Shown piece after piece: positions 20,218 to 31,613 of a DNA stretch of 64,000 nucleotides. Source of the DNA: Liopterus haemorrhoidalis (taxonomy: Eukaryota; Arthropoda; Insecta; Coleoptera; Dytiscidae); NCBI GenBank assembly GCA_963971575.1, contig OZ020611.1, forward strand, positions 27,759,279 through 27,823,278, in the 5' to 3' direction. The notes under the pieces were generated by a model, which worked only from the letters and a program-made list of their open reading frames with translations, did not search any database and had not been told where the DNA came from. Every line of letters begins with the position of its first letter. Within the stretch, counting starts at the first letter, position 1. Both the position numbers and the translations under genes were made by a program.

Positions 20218-20553
20218 AATTGACAAAATGCGTTATAGTATTGGATGTAACGATCTTTGGAACTACCGAAACTGTGTAGTATTGGAAGAACATTGGACCT
20301 GTAGGAGTATTGTGGAACTGTAGCTAATTTACAAATGTTTTTTTTAAGATCGAAAATAACAGCTTTTGGAATTGTTTTCAAGGCTGAAAATATGAGTTAT
20401 AACGTTCTCTACACGATAGCGCCACCAACTGATTTTTTTATTTTTGTGGATTTAACGAGTTCTGGAAATGAGTGACTCAATTAATATGACGTCTACTAGC
20501 AATCATTGCGTCTACTAGCAATGCTAGTCGACTAGCTAGAGATACTTGTTTTT
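20218..20553. other. Unassigned spacer
   Basis: No feature recognised. Confidence 0.35.
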
Positions 20554-21399
20554 AGGGTTTTGTAGGTATGACCAAAAAACCCTTATACCGTCATTTTGTC
20601 GTCTGTCTGTCTGTCTGTCTGTTCGGTAAAAATTGTAGCCAAACGGCTAAACCTAGAGAGTTGAAATTTGGAATGCTTATACAATTCTTTGACCCGCATA
20701 AGAAAAATACTAAAACATCTAAAAAACATATCCCCCTAAAAATAAAAACAAATAGTTACTCATCAAAAAACATTTTTTTTTTTTTAAATTCTGGGTATGT
20801 TATTAAATGAAAGCCCTTAGTACGTGGATTAACGATCAAAATTTTATTTTTGCAAAATAAATTATTTTGAAGTGATTTTTGCCAAAATTGTGCAAACATT
20901 TTTTTGTCCCACACCCTGTAGCCCAGATGGTTTAAACTCAAAATCTGAAAAAATTCTAAGTAATGTACATTGGTGTGAACCGGAATAGTACAACAGGAAT
21001 TTTTGATCAGATTAAGTTGTCGGAAAATAACGCATTTTAACTAAAATATGTTAAATATTTAATTCGCTATGTAACACAGTAGATAAGTAAGCGCTTGTAG
21101 CGTAGTGCGTTTCGTCGTTGCTTTGTTATTTGCAAACTAGAGTTCGATGCCTGTCAATTTAATTTTTTCTGTTTTTTTTTCATTTTTATTTTGTTTAAAT
21201 TATTTTGTCAAAATTATAGTTATATTTTGGTAAATGTTGCATTTAATTTTTAAAAGCGTAAATTTAATAACCACTGGGAAGTGTTGAAATTATAATTTAA
21301 TTCTATGTTTGAATGTATACGAAATCAGAGGGCGCGGCTTATGATTTAAGCAACCAATGGAAGCCATAGGCGCAATTTTTAAAATCATAATGAACCTTG

Positions 21400-21401
<2 letters not shown>

Positions 21402-21466
<65 letters not shown>
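21402..21466. repeat. (TA)n microsatellite
   Basis: About 32 TA units inside A2, at a position that is T-rich in other family A copies. Confidence 0.95.
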
Positions 21467-21470
<4 letters not shown>

Positions 21471-21479
21471 CTGCACATA

Positions 21480-22005
21480 CACTCATCCCTCGATTTACAC
21501 GGTACTCGGTTAACACGGTTTCGATTTTACAAGGTTTGAAATTTAAAAAAAAAAATCGAAATTGCGACATTGCAACTTACAACGCATAGATTGAACTAAA
21601 ACGCAACAAATATACCTCACGCAGTTTTCCAAAGGAAAACAATGACGAAGTTTCTGTCAGTGACTCCGATAGTGATATTTTAACTCAACCAAAGAAAAAA
21701 AAAAAAAAAATCAGAGCTATAACAAGCTCTGACGAAGATTAGAGATTTTTCTACATATGTATAAGACATATTTTTTTTGTAAATTTGTACCTTCTTAATT
21801 TTATTTACACGATTTTTCTATATATGTACACATGTTATTAATAAATATTTGAAAATAAATATAAAAAATAATAATTCATTTAAAAAAACGAACCCTCTTT
21901 GTTTTTAACATTTTTTTTTGTAAAACGCTGGTCTCGATTTACACGATTTTCGATTTACACGGTTTTTCTAAGAACCAATCTACCGTGTAAATCGAGGGTT
22001 GAATG
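21480..22005 (+). mobile_element. pogo/Tigger-like deletion derivative inserted in family A
   Basis: 526 bp between TA dinucleotides (21478-21479, 22006-22007). The left end CACTCATCCCTCGATTTACA and the reversed right end CATTCAACCCTCGATTTACA are inverted repeats; the GATTTACACG motif recurs subterminally (21812, 21936, 21949). Flanking family A sequence resumes exactly (ACTGCACATA | TTTAGAAAC), which fixes the insertion point. Only the end of a transposase frame remains. Confidence 0.85.
21605..21742 (+). pseudogene. C-terminal remnant of a pogo/Tigger transposase
   Basis: Open frame of 45 codons ending in TAG: NKYTSRSFPKENNDEVSVSD, SDSDILTQPKKKKKK, IRAITSSDED. An acidic/serine patch, a lysine run (nuclear-localisation-like) and an acidic end are typical of pogo-group C-termini. 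The DNA-binding and catalytic domains are deleted. Confidence 0.55.
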
Positions 22006-22142
22006 TATTTAGAAACTTAAATAATGGTATTCGAATTATATTCGACATAAAATTTGTTTTGGCATCCCAAATAATCATCATTCAGTTAATAAATACCTGC
22101 GAAACCCTGAAATGTGTTAAAATTCACATTTCACATCAATTT

Positions 22143-22741
22143 TTTTTTCTTACTGATGATGAGTTCTATTTTACGAGCTTCGACATCAATAAGGTCAGTT
22201 AGATATATTACGTCTTTAACCTTATTTGAAATAATATCCAGGTCACATGTCCAGCCTAAAATATTGTGTAGACCACGGTGGTTGCTAACTTAGGCTTTTC
22301 GTAGCACCATCACCTGCATAAAGTTAATTATAATAGATTAACACATATAGATTAGACATGTTATTAATAAATATTTAATAGTTATAATAGATTATAGAAA
22401 ATTTTATTTTTTGTGAGTACACGTGATTAACCTGCTCCGAGTTTATTTTTACGTTCACCTATGGCAAAAGTGCATAAAAAAATATAAAAATTAAACTACA
22501 AGTTCAGTGAAATATCAGTTATATCAATGGTATAACAAAAACTAAACTCTATAAACATAATCTTAAACAAATCATCAAACTAAATGTAAAAGTGTTAAAA
22601 AATAATCATTAGATGTACATTACTAGTTTCTACAAGACTAAGTTGGAATACACTGCGAGGCATTGCACAAATAAATATCGCAATACACACACTTAGCACC
22701 AACGCATTGCAAGTAGCATACCTAGCAAGTGACTATCTGCA
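22143..22741 (+). other. Probable 5' UTR region of the following LINE
   Basis: AT-rich with no clear boundary. The LINE's start lies somewhere between 22143 and about 22500; internal promoters are expected for this class but no motif is evident. Confidence 0.35.
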
Positions 22742-23710
22742 ATGGATAAGTGTGGACATTGTAGCAAGCCTTTTGATAACCCCAATGAGGCAAAAGAAAT
22801 TGTGATGTGCACGAACAAATGCAAAAAATATTTCCACATAAAATGTACAAACCTTAAACTGAAAAAAAAAAGTACCATATCTGGTTTGAAGAAAACATGG
22901 AAATGCGTAAACTGTAAAGAGGATTCAGAATCAGAAGAAGATGAATTAGATGAAACGGAAGTTAATTCAATCAAATTTGTCATTGATGATCTGAGGAAAC
23001 AAATCTCAGAAATTAACATAAAACTAAACGGGCTACTAGACATTAATAAAAAAATTAAAAATATAGAAGAAAAAATAGAGAAAATAGAAGATTCAGCAAA
23101 ATATTCCGCGGACAAGATTGATGACTTCAGTAAATCGAATAAGGAAATGATTGAAAAAATGAAGAGTCTCACTGAAATAAATTCTGGATTAGTAGAAGAA
23201 AACAGGACTATGAAAAAGGAAATTAAAATTATGAACGAAAAAATTAATATAATTGAACAAGAATCTCTAAATAAAAACATTGAAATAATCGGAGTCCCCA
23301 ATACACCAAACGAAGATTGTAAAGAAGTTGTGAAAGAAATAAGAAGAAAGCTGGAGATAGAAGAACCTTTCATATCAGCTTACAGACAGCCAGGTAACAA
23401 TTATAAATCTAAAATCATTGTAAAATTGTCCGATCAAGAAACAAGAGACAAATGGATAGAGAAATATAAAAATAAAAGGCAATTATGTTCAACTGATCTA
23501 AACAAAAATTTACCATTTAGTAACATATTTTTAAATGAACATCTCTCAGCTCAAAATAAAAAAATACTATATGAAACAAAAATAAAATCTAAAGAAAATT
23601 TATATAAATTCACTTGGGTTAAAAATGGTAAAATTTTTGTTAAAAAAGATCAAAGCTCTAGAACTTTTAGAATTAGTAACTTAGAGGATATAGTTAAGTT
23701 TGTAGTATAA
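22742..23710 (+). CDS. LINE ORF1: PHD-type zinc finger, coiled coil and FP-like C-terminal domain
   Basis: 322-residue intact frame encoding the nucleic-acid-binding partner of a CR1/Jockey-type LINE. Residues 1-60 form a PHD-like finger (CGHCSKPF...CTNKCKKYFHIKCTN...WKCVNC). Residues about 75-180 are heptad-rich and charged, a likely coiled coil for multimerisation. The rest (NIEIIGVPNTPNEDCKEVVK, IIVKLSDQETRDKW, IFLNEHLSAQNK, FTWVKNGKIFVKK) matches the RRM-like domain seen in LINE ORF1 proteins and in the FP/25K-like domain family. The ATG begins after AGTGACTATCTGCA. ORF2 begins 46 bases after its stop. No disruption. Confidence 0.85.
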   Translation: MDKCGHCSKPFDNPNEAKEIVMCTNKCKKYFHIKCTNLKLKKKSTISGLKKTWKCVNCKEDSESEEDELDETEVNSIKFVIDDLRKQISEINIKLNGLLDINKKIKNIEEKIEKIEDSAKYSADKIDDFSKSNKEMIEKMKSLTEINSGLVEENRTMKKEIKIMNEKINIIEQESLNKNIEIIGVPNTPNEDCKEVVKEIRRKLEIEEPFISAYRQPGNNYKSKIIVKLSDQETRDKWIEKYKNKRQLCSTDLNKNLPFSNIFLNEHLSAQNKKILYETKIKSKENLYKFTWVKNGKIFVKKDQSSRTFRISNLEDIVKFVV

Positions 23711-23756
23711 GGAAGTAGGATAAATAGTTAGCAGATATATAAGTGTAGCGTAACGA

Positions 23757-26702
23757 ATGATAATGAATCTAGATTATGTTACAAGTAACGAGTACGAAAT
23801 AAATGATATTAAAACACATACACTAAACATTAATGAATATAAAACATACATAAATAAAAATAATTTAAAAGTAAGCTTAAATATTTTCCACATGAACATT
23901 AGAAGTATAAGGAAAAATTACGACGAATTAATGATACTACTAAGTGATGTAAATGCTAATTATGATATTATAGTTCTGACGGAAACATGGCAAATTAAGA
24001 ATAAAAACGATTTTAGGATAAATAATTACAATCTTGAATATAATGATGGGAACTTTAATCAGAATGATGGTGTAATTATTTATATAAAAAACATTTATAA
24101 CTACAATATAAAAACAATAAAACATGATGAAGTTAGGGGTATGTTAGTATCAATAGAAACAAATAATAAAAAATTAAAATTATTAGCTGTATATAGATCA
24201 CCCAATAATAATAGCAAAAATTTTATATGTAATTTAGATGATATACTACTTCATTATAAGGATATAGATTTAGTCATGGGTGACATTAACATAGATATTT
24301 TAGACCTGAATTATGCATCTAACCAATATCTGAATGTATTGTACAAGTATGGATTCAAGTCTGCTATTAATCATTATACGAGAGTAACTCCCACAGCTAA
24401 AACCTGTATCGATCATATATTTCTTAAAGATACAAAATTTACTAATCACAATATAAAACCTACTGTACTTAAAACACATATAACTGATCACTATTCCACA
24501 ATAATACAATTTAACAATAAAAATACTAAAAACCAAGCATATAAAACATTAACTACGAAAATAAAAACAATAAATTATGAACTATTAAATAAAAAAATCA
24601 GCAATGTAAACTGGGAAGTAATTTTAAGCGACACTAACACTAATAACATGGCAAATAATTTTATAATTAAGTATAAAGAATTAATCGACGAATGTTCAAC
24701 AATAAAAATTTATAATAAAAGTAATAAGTATAAAAAACTAAAACCGTGGATTACTAATGGTCTAATTATATCTATTAAAACCCGAGATAAACTTAAAAAC
24801 AAACTAAATAAAGAACCATTTAATTCAAAATTAAAAATCAAATATATTAACTATAAAAAAATAATAAGTAAACTAATAAACGCAACGAAAAAAGAATATT
24901 ATAAACAAAAAATAGAGGAGCATAATAATGATTCTAAAAAAATATGGAAAACCATACAGGATATTACCAACTACAAAGATGAAAGGAAAAATATATTACC
25001 GGCGCAAATTGATGATAAAAATCTAGCAAATAATTTTAATAACTATTTCAATATTGTTGGCTTTAATCAAAGAAATTCACTGGCATTCAGACCCAATCAT
25101 AACATTAAAATGAAAAAAGAACTACATGTTTCAGAAACAATATTTTTTAACCCTGTTTGCGAAGAAGATATATACAAATTTATAAAATTACTAAAAAATA
25201 ATAGCGCCCCCGGACCCGATGGAATTTTAAATGACACAATAAAGAAAACAAAAGACACTATTACCAGACCAATAACAATATTAACTAATAAAATACTAGA
25301 AACTGGAATATACCCCGAAATTTTCAAATTATCAACAATAAAACCGATATATAAAAAGGGAGATAAAAACATACTAAGCAATTATAGGCCAATATCACTA
25401 ACATCGTCAGCAGGTAAATTAATAGAAAAAGTTATTAATGAAAAAATAAATAACTTTCTGGCAAAACATAACGTCATAAATAAATATCAATACGGATTCC
25501 GTCAAAATTTCAGTACAGACGACGCAATAGCAGAAGTAACATCAACCATATATGAATCATTTAACAACAATACGAAACTAATAGCAACATTTCTTGACCT
25601 GGCAAAAGCATTCGACACAGTAGACCACCAAATATTACTAGAAAAAATTAAAACAATTGGGATTAGAGGAACAGGATACAACTTAATTCAGAGCTACCTT
25701 CAAAATAGATACCAGCGTGTCCAAATCAATGAAGAAATAAGTAACAAATTACTTGTAAAATGTGGCGTTCCCCAGGGATCTGTATTATCAGCAACTCTAT
25801 TTAATATATATTTAAATGACCTGTTCAGTATTGACACAGATTGTAAAATTATTGCCTATGCCGATGATACAGTCGTACTAACATCATCCAGTTCATGGAA
25901 AGCAACTGCCACAAAAGCAGAAAATTGTGTAAAGCAAATAAATAAATGGCTAGAAAATAATTTCTTAAGTTTAAATACATCAAAAAGTAACTTCATTACA
26001 TTTGCAATTAAGAATAAATCTCAACCCTTAATAAATAATTTAAAAATCAAAGATGTAGGAACCTCTAGTGAACTAATCCAAAGATCAAATTGTGTCAAAT
26101 ATCTAGGAATTTTTATAGATCAACAATTGTCTTGGAAGCAACATATAGAAGAACTATCGAAAAGAATACGTAAAATGTACTACATGTTTTCGAAATTATC
26201 AAAAATTGTGCCGACTTACGTTATTAGAAAGGTATACTATGGACTAGTTCACAGTCTTATTCAATATGGCATAATAGGATGGGGAGGACTAGCTAAAACA
26301 AAGATTAAAAAAATAATTACATGCCAAAAAACAATTTTAAAAATTATGTTTAAAAAACCTAGACGTTATCCAAGCGATAAACTATATAAGGAAACTAAAA
26401 TCCTCGATCCACGACAAATATTTGCCCAACATGCACTGCTAAAAATACAAAAAAACAGAAACATTATAAAATACACCTCACACGGTAAATCTACAAGAAA
26501 TGAACTAAATAAAAACTCTATTATACCAAAAATAAAAAAATCTATATTTAAACAAAGTTTTACTTATCTAACTCCAAAATTATTTAACAACTTACCTAAT
26601 GAAATTAAATCAATAAAAAATCAAAATTCTTATAAAAATAAAGTTAAAAAATGGATTAAACAAACCGATATACAATGTATTCATGCTGTCATAGACTCTT
26701 AA
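23757..26702 (+). CDS. LINE ORF2: endonuclease and reverse transcriptase, intact
   Basis: 981-residue intact frame. Residues about 40-245 are an apurinic-type endonuclease: NIFHMNIRSIRKN, the catalytic E in LTETW, MGDINID, and the closing TDHYST. Reverse transcriptase follows (about 460-760): NNSAPGPDGI, NYRPISLTSSAGKLIE, YGFRQNFSTDDAI, FLDLAKAFDTVDHQ, GVPQGSVLSATLF, and the catalytic AYADDTVVL; then NCVKYLGIFID and the connection region ending with LTPKLFNNLPNEI. It nicks target DNA and primes cDNA synthesis in place. Codon use is strongly A-biased on the sense strand. An ATG at 23763 is also possible as start. No stop or shift, so the element may be competent. Confidence 0.92.
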   Translation: MIMNLDYVTSNEYEINDIKTHTLNINEYKTYINKNNLKVSLNIFHMNIRSIRKNYDELMILLSDVNANYDIIVLTETWQIKNKNDFRINNYNLEYNDGNFNQNDGVIIYIKNIYNYNIKTIKHDEVRGMLVSIETNNKKLKLLAVYRSPNNNSKNFICNLDDILLHYKDIDLVMGDINIDILDLNYASNQYLNVLYKYGFKSAINHYTRVTPTAKTCIDHIFLKDTKFTNHNIKPTVLKTHITDHYSTIIQFNNKNTKNQAYKTLTTKIKTINYELLNKKISNVNWEVILSDTNTNNMANNFIIKYKELIDECSTIKIYNKSNKYKKLKPWITNGLIISIKTRDKLKNKLNKEPFNSKLKIKYINYKKIISKLINATKKEYYKQKIEEHNNDSKKIWKTIQDITNYKDERKNILPAQIDDKNLANNFNNYFNIVGFNQRNSLAFRPNHNIKMKKELHVSETIFFNPVCEEDIYKFIKLLKNNSAPGPDGILNDTIKKTKDTITRPITILTNKILETGIYPEIFKLSTIKPIYKKGDKNILSNYRPISLTSSAGKLIEKVINEKINNFLAKHNVINKYQYGFRQNFSTDDAIAEVTSTIYESFNNNTKLIATFLDLAKAFDTVDHQILLEKIKTIGIRGTGYNLIQSYLQNRYQRVQINEEISNKLLVKCGVPQGSVLSATLFNIYLNDLFSIDTDCKIIAYADDTVVLTSSSSWKATATKAENCVKQINKWLENNFLSLNTSKSNFITFAIKNKSQPLINNLKIKDVGTSSELIQRSNCVKYLGIFIDQQLSWKQHIEELSKRIRKMYYMFSKLSKIVPTYVIRKVYYGLVHSLIQYGIIGWGGLAKTKIKKIITCQKTILKIMFKKPRRYPSDKLYKETKILDPRQIFAQHALLKIQKNRNIIKYTSHGKSTRNELNKNSIIPKIKKSIFKQSFTYLTPKLFNNLPNEIKSIKNQNSYKNKVKKWIKQTDIQCIHAVIDS

Positions 26703-27012
26703 ATTAAACAAAAAATAAATCAAAACATCATACGTAAATATATAGCACCTAATGTAAAATAAATAAATTTAAAAAAATAAATAAATAAATAAATAAAAAA
26801 ATATTGTCAATATATGTACTCATGATGAATAGTCATTATTAAATAGCTAGTAAGTGCCCCACCACAAGATAATACTCTTATTGGGTGCACTATTCCAAAA
26901 TATTATGTATTATTACTATATGTACTTTCAACTAGAATTAAGATTAATGTAGATAATTGTACTATATTTAACTAATGGGAATAAATTATATTATTATTAT
27001 TATTATTATTAA
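26703..27012 (+). mobile_element. 3' UTR and (ATT)n tail of the intact LINE
   Basis: Trailer with an AAAT stretch at 26771-26797 and a final TATTATTATTATTATTATTA at about 26991-27012, as in the LINE at 11-14.3 kb; end of the element. Confidence 0.75.
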
Positions 27013-27110
27013 TGTATTTCACAGTACCTGATGAAGCTAAAGAATTTTTAGCGAAACGTGTTTTTAAAATAAATATTTTTTCCAAAAAGTTGAATTTAAA
27101 GTAAATTCAT
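27013..27110 (+). ncRNA. Hammerhead-ribozyme-like core, remnant of a Penelope repeat
   Basis: CTGATGA at 27031-27037 is followed by GCTAAAGAATTTTTAGC, which forms a six-pair stem II, and then GAAAC. CUGANGA, stem II and GAAA are the conserved core of hammerhead ribozymes, which are known in the pseudo-LTRs of Penelope-like elements. Stems I and III are not convincing by eye, so activity is doubtful. Confidence 0.5.
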
Positions 27111-27456
27111 ATGTTGATGAATTATGTCCGTAAATAATATAATAATTGAGTTTGTGGCAGTCGCACAGGTGTAGAAATAAATAAAAATGTTTATTTAACG
27201 AAGCTTACGTTTCGATTTTTTATTAAAATCTTCCTCAGAGCTGAAAAGATTTTGAATATAAATTAGTTTAAAAATTACATAATTAATTATTGTTTTATAA
27301 GAACACATTGATAAAACTACAGCAGAATGGATTAGGTACTTAGTATACATAAATAAATTATTAGCTTATAGATAGGCTATAGATGATAATCTAGTTAAAT
27401 ATTAAAATTAATAAAGTCAAATAATAAAATATAAGTTACGGAAAATTTAAGTTAAA

Positions 27457-27714
<258 letters not shown>

Positions 27715-27717
27715 ATT

Positions 27718-28145
27718 TACTATACCTAGTTAAAGTAAATATTGTTTAGTTTGTCCAATATATCCTAAATCACAACCTGCGCAGGGATGTGCTAGACAAC
27801 TGAAGATGTATTTAATTTAGGTGTCGGGTCTTTTAATTGGGAATATAGTTCTTTAACAGTTTCAAGATTGTAGAATGCTAATTGTATGTTAAGGGGTTTA
27901 AATAGTTTAGCAATATTGAATGAAATGTTATCTATGTAGGGAAATTTAAGATATATGTTTTTAGTATTAATATTAGATTAGTTATATTTTTATGTGTATT
28001 ACTATTGGAATTATTATAAAAAATGGTATTAATGAGAGTTCTAGGGAAATTATTTTTCATTAATTGGACAGTTGCTATTTTAAAATTTTTTCTATGAAAT
28101 TTAGGTTCACTTAAATTGAGAATTCTGTGTTTATAAGATTTTATA
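27718..28145 (-). pseudogene. Penelope-like element protein remnant with start of GIY-YIG domain
   Basis: The minus strand reads YKHRILNLSEPKFHRKNFKI, TVQLMKNNFPRTLINTIFYN, then (after a frameshift) YLKFPYIDNISFNIAKLFKP, LNIQLAFYNLETVKELYSQL, KLNTSSVV, and after a stop or shift HPCAGCDLGYIGQTKQ. This order is the linker between RT and endonuclease in Penelope proteins, leading into the GIY-YIG nuclease (CxxC then YIGQT). The RT domain is absent, and the rest of the nuclease is cut by the AAAT array. At least two frame disruptions. Confidence 0.75.
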
Positions 28146-29184
28146 ATCGCGATTTTTTTATTTATTTTTTAGTATATAATCCGTTATGCTGTAGTTTTAT
28201 CAATGTATTCTTATAAAACAATAATTAATTATGTAATTTTTAAACTAATTTATATTCAAAATCTTTTCAGCTCTGAGGAAGATTTTAATAAAAATCGAAA
28301 CGTAAGCTTAGTTAAATAAACTTTTTTATTTATTTCTATACCTGTCCGACTCCCATAAACTCAATTATTAAGTAAATTCATGTCTTAAATTAAAAATTTC
28401 AGGTCAAATCTATACTTCTTTCGTATTTATAAAACTTCCTTACTGTTGCGTATCGTTTATTTTACGATTAAACTCACAAAAATCGAACAAAAATTATCCA
28501 CTTTTCACAACTACTAAAAGAGCTATTACCCAACTCAATTACATCTCTGAAACGGTGTACAAACATTCCATTTAATAATCAAAACTATTTTCTATCGATC
28601 AGTTCTATATTGAAAATTCCAGAACGCACAATTCTAGACAAATCTCACATAGCAGGTAAAATTGGGATTTTTAACGTACGTATAATCCAATTTATAATGT
28701 CGGTAGGGAGATTACCAGTGTTATTTAGATTACCATACGATAATTATCGTACACATACGATAATTTGACTTTCTGTACGATGTACGATACAGTTTTCATT
28801 ATCGTACGTAAAATACGATACTTTTGACTACTGTACGATAATTGGTACGATAATATGTTATCTGGAATTAAAGATTTTTGCTTAACTTGCCCTGGTCTGC
28901 GTCTACGGAAAGTAGTTCTAAAAAGAAGCACAACTGATAAGGTTCATAGGAAAGAGTTTGTACCTTACTAGGTAAGGTACGTAGATTGCATCTTACTACG
29001 TACATGTTTTGCATTTCATTTAACGGGGATTCCCAAGATCACTGCTTGCGTACCTACTACATTAATGACGAATGAAGAGCAATGCCTCATTCAAAAATTG
29101 AATTAACTGGACAAGAAAGTTCAGATGAGTTTTGGATCAAGTATCTCAACTATTCCAATGAAATTGTCTTGCCTTCAAAACCTT

Positions 29185-29263
29185 GCATTGTTTCCATTAA
29201 ATGTCTGATATCTTCCACATTCAAATGCGCAATGTGAAAGAGTATTTAGCAATATTATTTTAA
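29185..29263 (+). pseudogene. hAT transposase C-terminal dimerisation motif
   Basis: A short frame reads ALFPLNV, one stop, YLPHSNAQCERVFSNIIL. LPHSNAxCERVFS is the signature of the hAT C-terminal dimerisation domain. Upstream SSDEFWIKYLNYSN is in a different frame. Heavily decayed; catalytic residues not seen. Confidence 0.75.
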
Positions 29264-29551
29264 TTATTTTACACAGTTAACGGCGCTGTTTTATCTAGTC
29301 AACATGTGAAGAAACATGGTTCTTGTCAAACTTTCAAACCGGGAAAAGATATGTTTGAGAAACCAAATAGCAATATGTATACATATAAAAACGTGTCGAA
29401 AAATTAAAAAGATAATTTTTAATGTATAAGTATTTAATTTATAATAAATATATTATATATAAAATCACAACTTTTCATTTTTGATGCTACTTATTGAATA
29501 ATATTGTACCTATCCTCACAATTTAATTCTAATTTTGAATTATATAGTACA

Positions 29552-30580
29552 GGCTATTCCAAACGTTTAGGCGGTACTGGGTTTTGAAATCTAGTAATTT
29601 TTATCTATTAATTCGGATTTTTGGTCATTTTTGTAAGCTTGGTAAATCATACTCACATTGCAAATTCTAGATTAAATTGATTTTCATTATAAAGTGTCAT
29701 TTTAATTGCATTTTAATTATTGTCATTCTTAATAAAAATTTCCCATTTTTTTTATTTTATTTTTTTTTGTATTCTAAACATGTAAAAATCAGATGTGGCC
29801 ACCACAGGACCGACCGCCATCATAAAGTAATTGTATGAAATACATTCTAGCAACAGAGTAGAAATAACGTGGCCTAATATTTTCTAACAGAGATATTATT
29901 TATCATGACCATGGAAACGTTACATAAGTATGAAAAAATTGAGACTTGAAAATTTTACAAAAATTATTCGAAAATTTTCGTTTTATCAAAAAACGTCTCA
30001 AATAAAATTTATTAATTATTGCTTTTATAGCAACTTTTGTTCAATACATTTTTTCGAAATATTTTTCTGTTGTGAAATATTCACAAAAATCTTAAAATCG
30101 ACACGAGTAAACTCCCATTTTTAGTCAACCGATTTTTACCAAAAGTTGATCAACTCGTGCCATTGATAGCAGAAGCTTAAATATGAAGTTTCATAAAAAT
30201 CCTTTTAGCCGAATTTACTCTGCACGTGTACACAGACAGACGGACAGACGGACAGACAGACAGACAGACGGACAGACATCATGCTAAAAATAGTCAAAAC
30301 GTTATGTAGGGACATCAATTCGTGGAGATCCATCGAAATCTCGAAATGTCAAAATCGGTATGATCACAATACCTCCCTTATATATGTTGGCGGTCGGTAA
30401 AAATGTATGCAAATTTTTAATAAATGTCATTCGTTTCCATTGTTTCACTGTTGGATTTTTAAATTTTCACATACTAAACGTGAAACATGAAATAACCCCA
30501 GCAAAGTCCATTTTCGTGACAACCTAAAAGAACGAAATTCCCGTTTAGTTCCTCCTAAACTTTGAGAATCGCCCGTAGAT
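29552..30580. mobile_element. Family C inverted-repeat element, copy 1, with family B inside
   Basis: Left end GCTATTCCAAACGTTTAGGC and the reversed right part (CGATTCTCAAAGTTTAGGAG) form imperfect inverted repeats; the same sequence bounds 59430-60570. Shared interior stretches include a match between 30415-30530 and the reverse complement-like block at 59470-59590 (GTTTCCATTGTTTCACTG / CAGTGAAATCATGGAAAC). Family B copy B3 interrupts it. Superfamily unknown. Confidence 0.55.
29872..30402 (+). repeat. Family B interspersed repeat, copy B3, both arms present
   Basis: Starts GGCCTAATATTTTCTAACAG, continues with ACCATGGAAACGTTACATAA, CGAGTAAACTCCCATTT, TTGATCAACTCGTGCCATTG, an array of GACA/GACG at 30233-30278, and ends ACCTCCCTTATATATGTTGG, CGGTCGGTAA. 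This is the most complete copy and the reference for the family. No protein coding seen. Confidence 0.8.
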
Positions 30581-30760
30581 TATTTGTGTACGTATTTCTT
30601 TTCAATAATAAATTATAATAAAAATGTATTGATAAGTGAATAAAAATAAAATTTTATTACTTTACTATCCCGTCTCGCGGGTGTACGATAATTTTTATGA
30701 AAATACGATAATTTTCGCTACAGCGTACGTTTATTTCATTATACGGAGTTGGCAACACTG

Positions 30761-31613
30761 GTGGTTACAGTTGCTGTACTGTAAGTACGAGTAGTAGTGA
30801 ACGAGTGTTCAGTAAATGCACTGACAATATGTGCTTGCGCTTGGATAAATAACTGTTGAAATGAAATTGAATTGAACCGCTGAGTAACCAGCCTATTTAA
30901 TTACCGTAAACAATGTTAAAATCACATAAACTTCCACAATCATTTTGTTCAAGCTATTTTGATTCTCATATTGCTGTTTCCTGCACCATATTAATTCATA
31001 AAGAGTGAAATAATGGAAACTATGAACACAAATGAAATGAATGCTTTGTAATCATTTTAATTTTGCTTTTATGTGTTTAGCGAAGGGTTTTTATGATTCA
31101 AATTGTTCATTTTTATCACTTTTTGTAAATGTTGGTAATGTTCGAAATCTTTCCAAAATATTAGAATTGTAGCATTTTATTTGCAAAAAATATAATAAAT
31201 AAAATTTCGTTAAGGGTAGAACAAACTGCATAATTAACTACACTACGCTATCCACGACATTTAGTAACAACTTTGTTAATTTAAATTAATTATAATAGAA
31301 TATATAAGTTAAAATAGATTTGTACTTTTTGACGTTTTAACACTCAACGCACAATCAACAACCTCCTAACTATAGAAACACTTATCCCTTACTGCCACAA
31401 AACTGGGCATAGTGGCGTCCCGTTACAGAATATTATGTTGGGTATTATTATGGTGAGATTGGCAATTCATGATTAGTGGTCCTCAAAATAGTTGTTTAGT
31501 TAAAATTTTTGGTGTACAGCAACGATAGCTATTTGATCCTAACACTCATCTTTGATTAGGTCTTTAAAATAGGTTTTCTTAGGATGTGTAAACATAATTG
31601 ACTTTGTCTAATC
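30761..31613. other. Unassigned AT-rich stretch
   Basis: No gene, repeat or terminal motif recognised. Confidence 0.35.

Larger units (their letters stand above)
20554..22142 (-). repeat. Family A interspersed repeat, copy A2, full length with an insertion
   Basis: Read on the plus strand it starts TTTTTAGGGTTTTGTAGGTA then TGACCAAAAAACCCTTATAC, a short GTCT array at 20598-20622, AGAGTTGAAATTTGGAATGC, GTACGTGGATTAACGATC, GTGTGAACCGGAATAGTAC, then a tRNA-like segment near 21090-21165 (TAGCGTAGTGCG as A box, GAGTTCGATGCC as B box), then CCAATGGAAGCCAT, a (TA)n at 21402-21466, and the terminal GGCATCCCAAATAATCATC and AATTCACATTTCACATCAAT. A pogo derivative interrupts it at 21480-22005. No coding potential of its own. 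Confidence 0.85.
28716..30760. mobile_element. Decayed hAT element, host of nested insertions
   Basis: Left end CAGTGTTATTTAGATTACCA and reversed right end CAGTGTTGCCAACTCCGTAT share the hAT-type CAGTGTT start; subterminal TACGATAATT motifs occur at both sides. The flanking 8-mers GAGATTAC and GTGGTTAC agree at 6 of 8 positions, an aged target duplication. Contains a transposase C-terminus (29185-29263) and insertions of family C, itself carrying family B. Confidence 0.7.

Noticed and set aside
22693..23373. 226-codon minus-strand frame rich in Ser, Phe and Ile
   Set aside because: It is the antisense shadow of the A-rich LINE ORF1.
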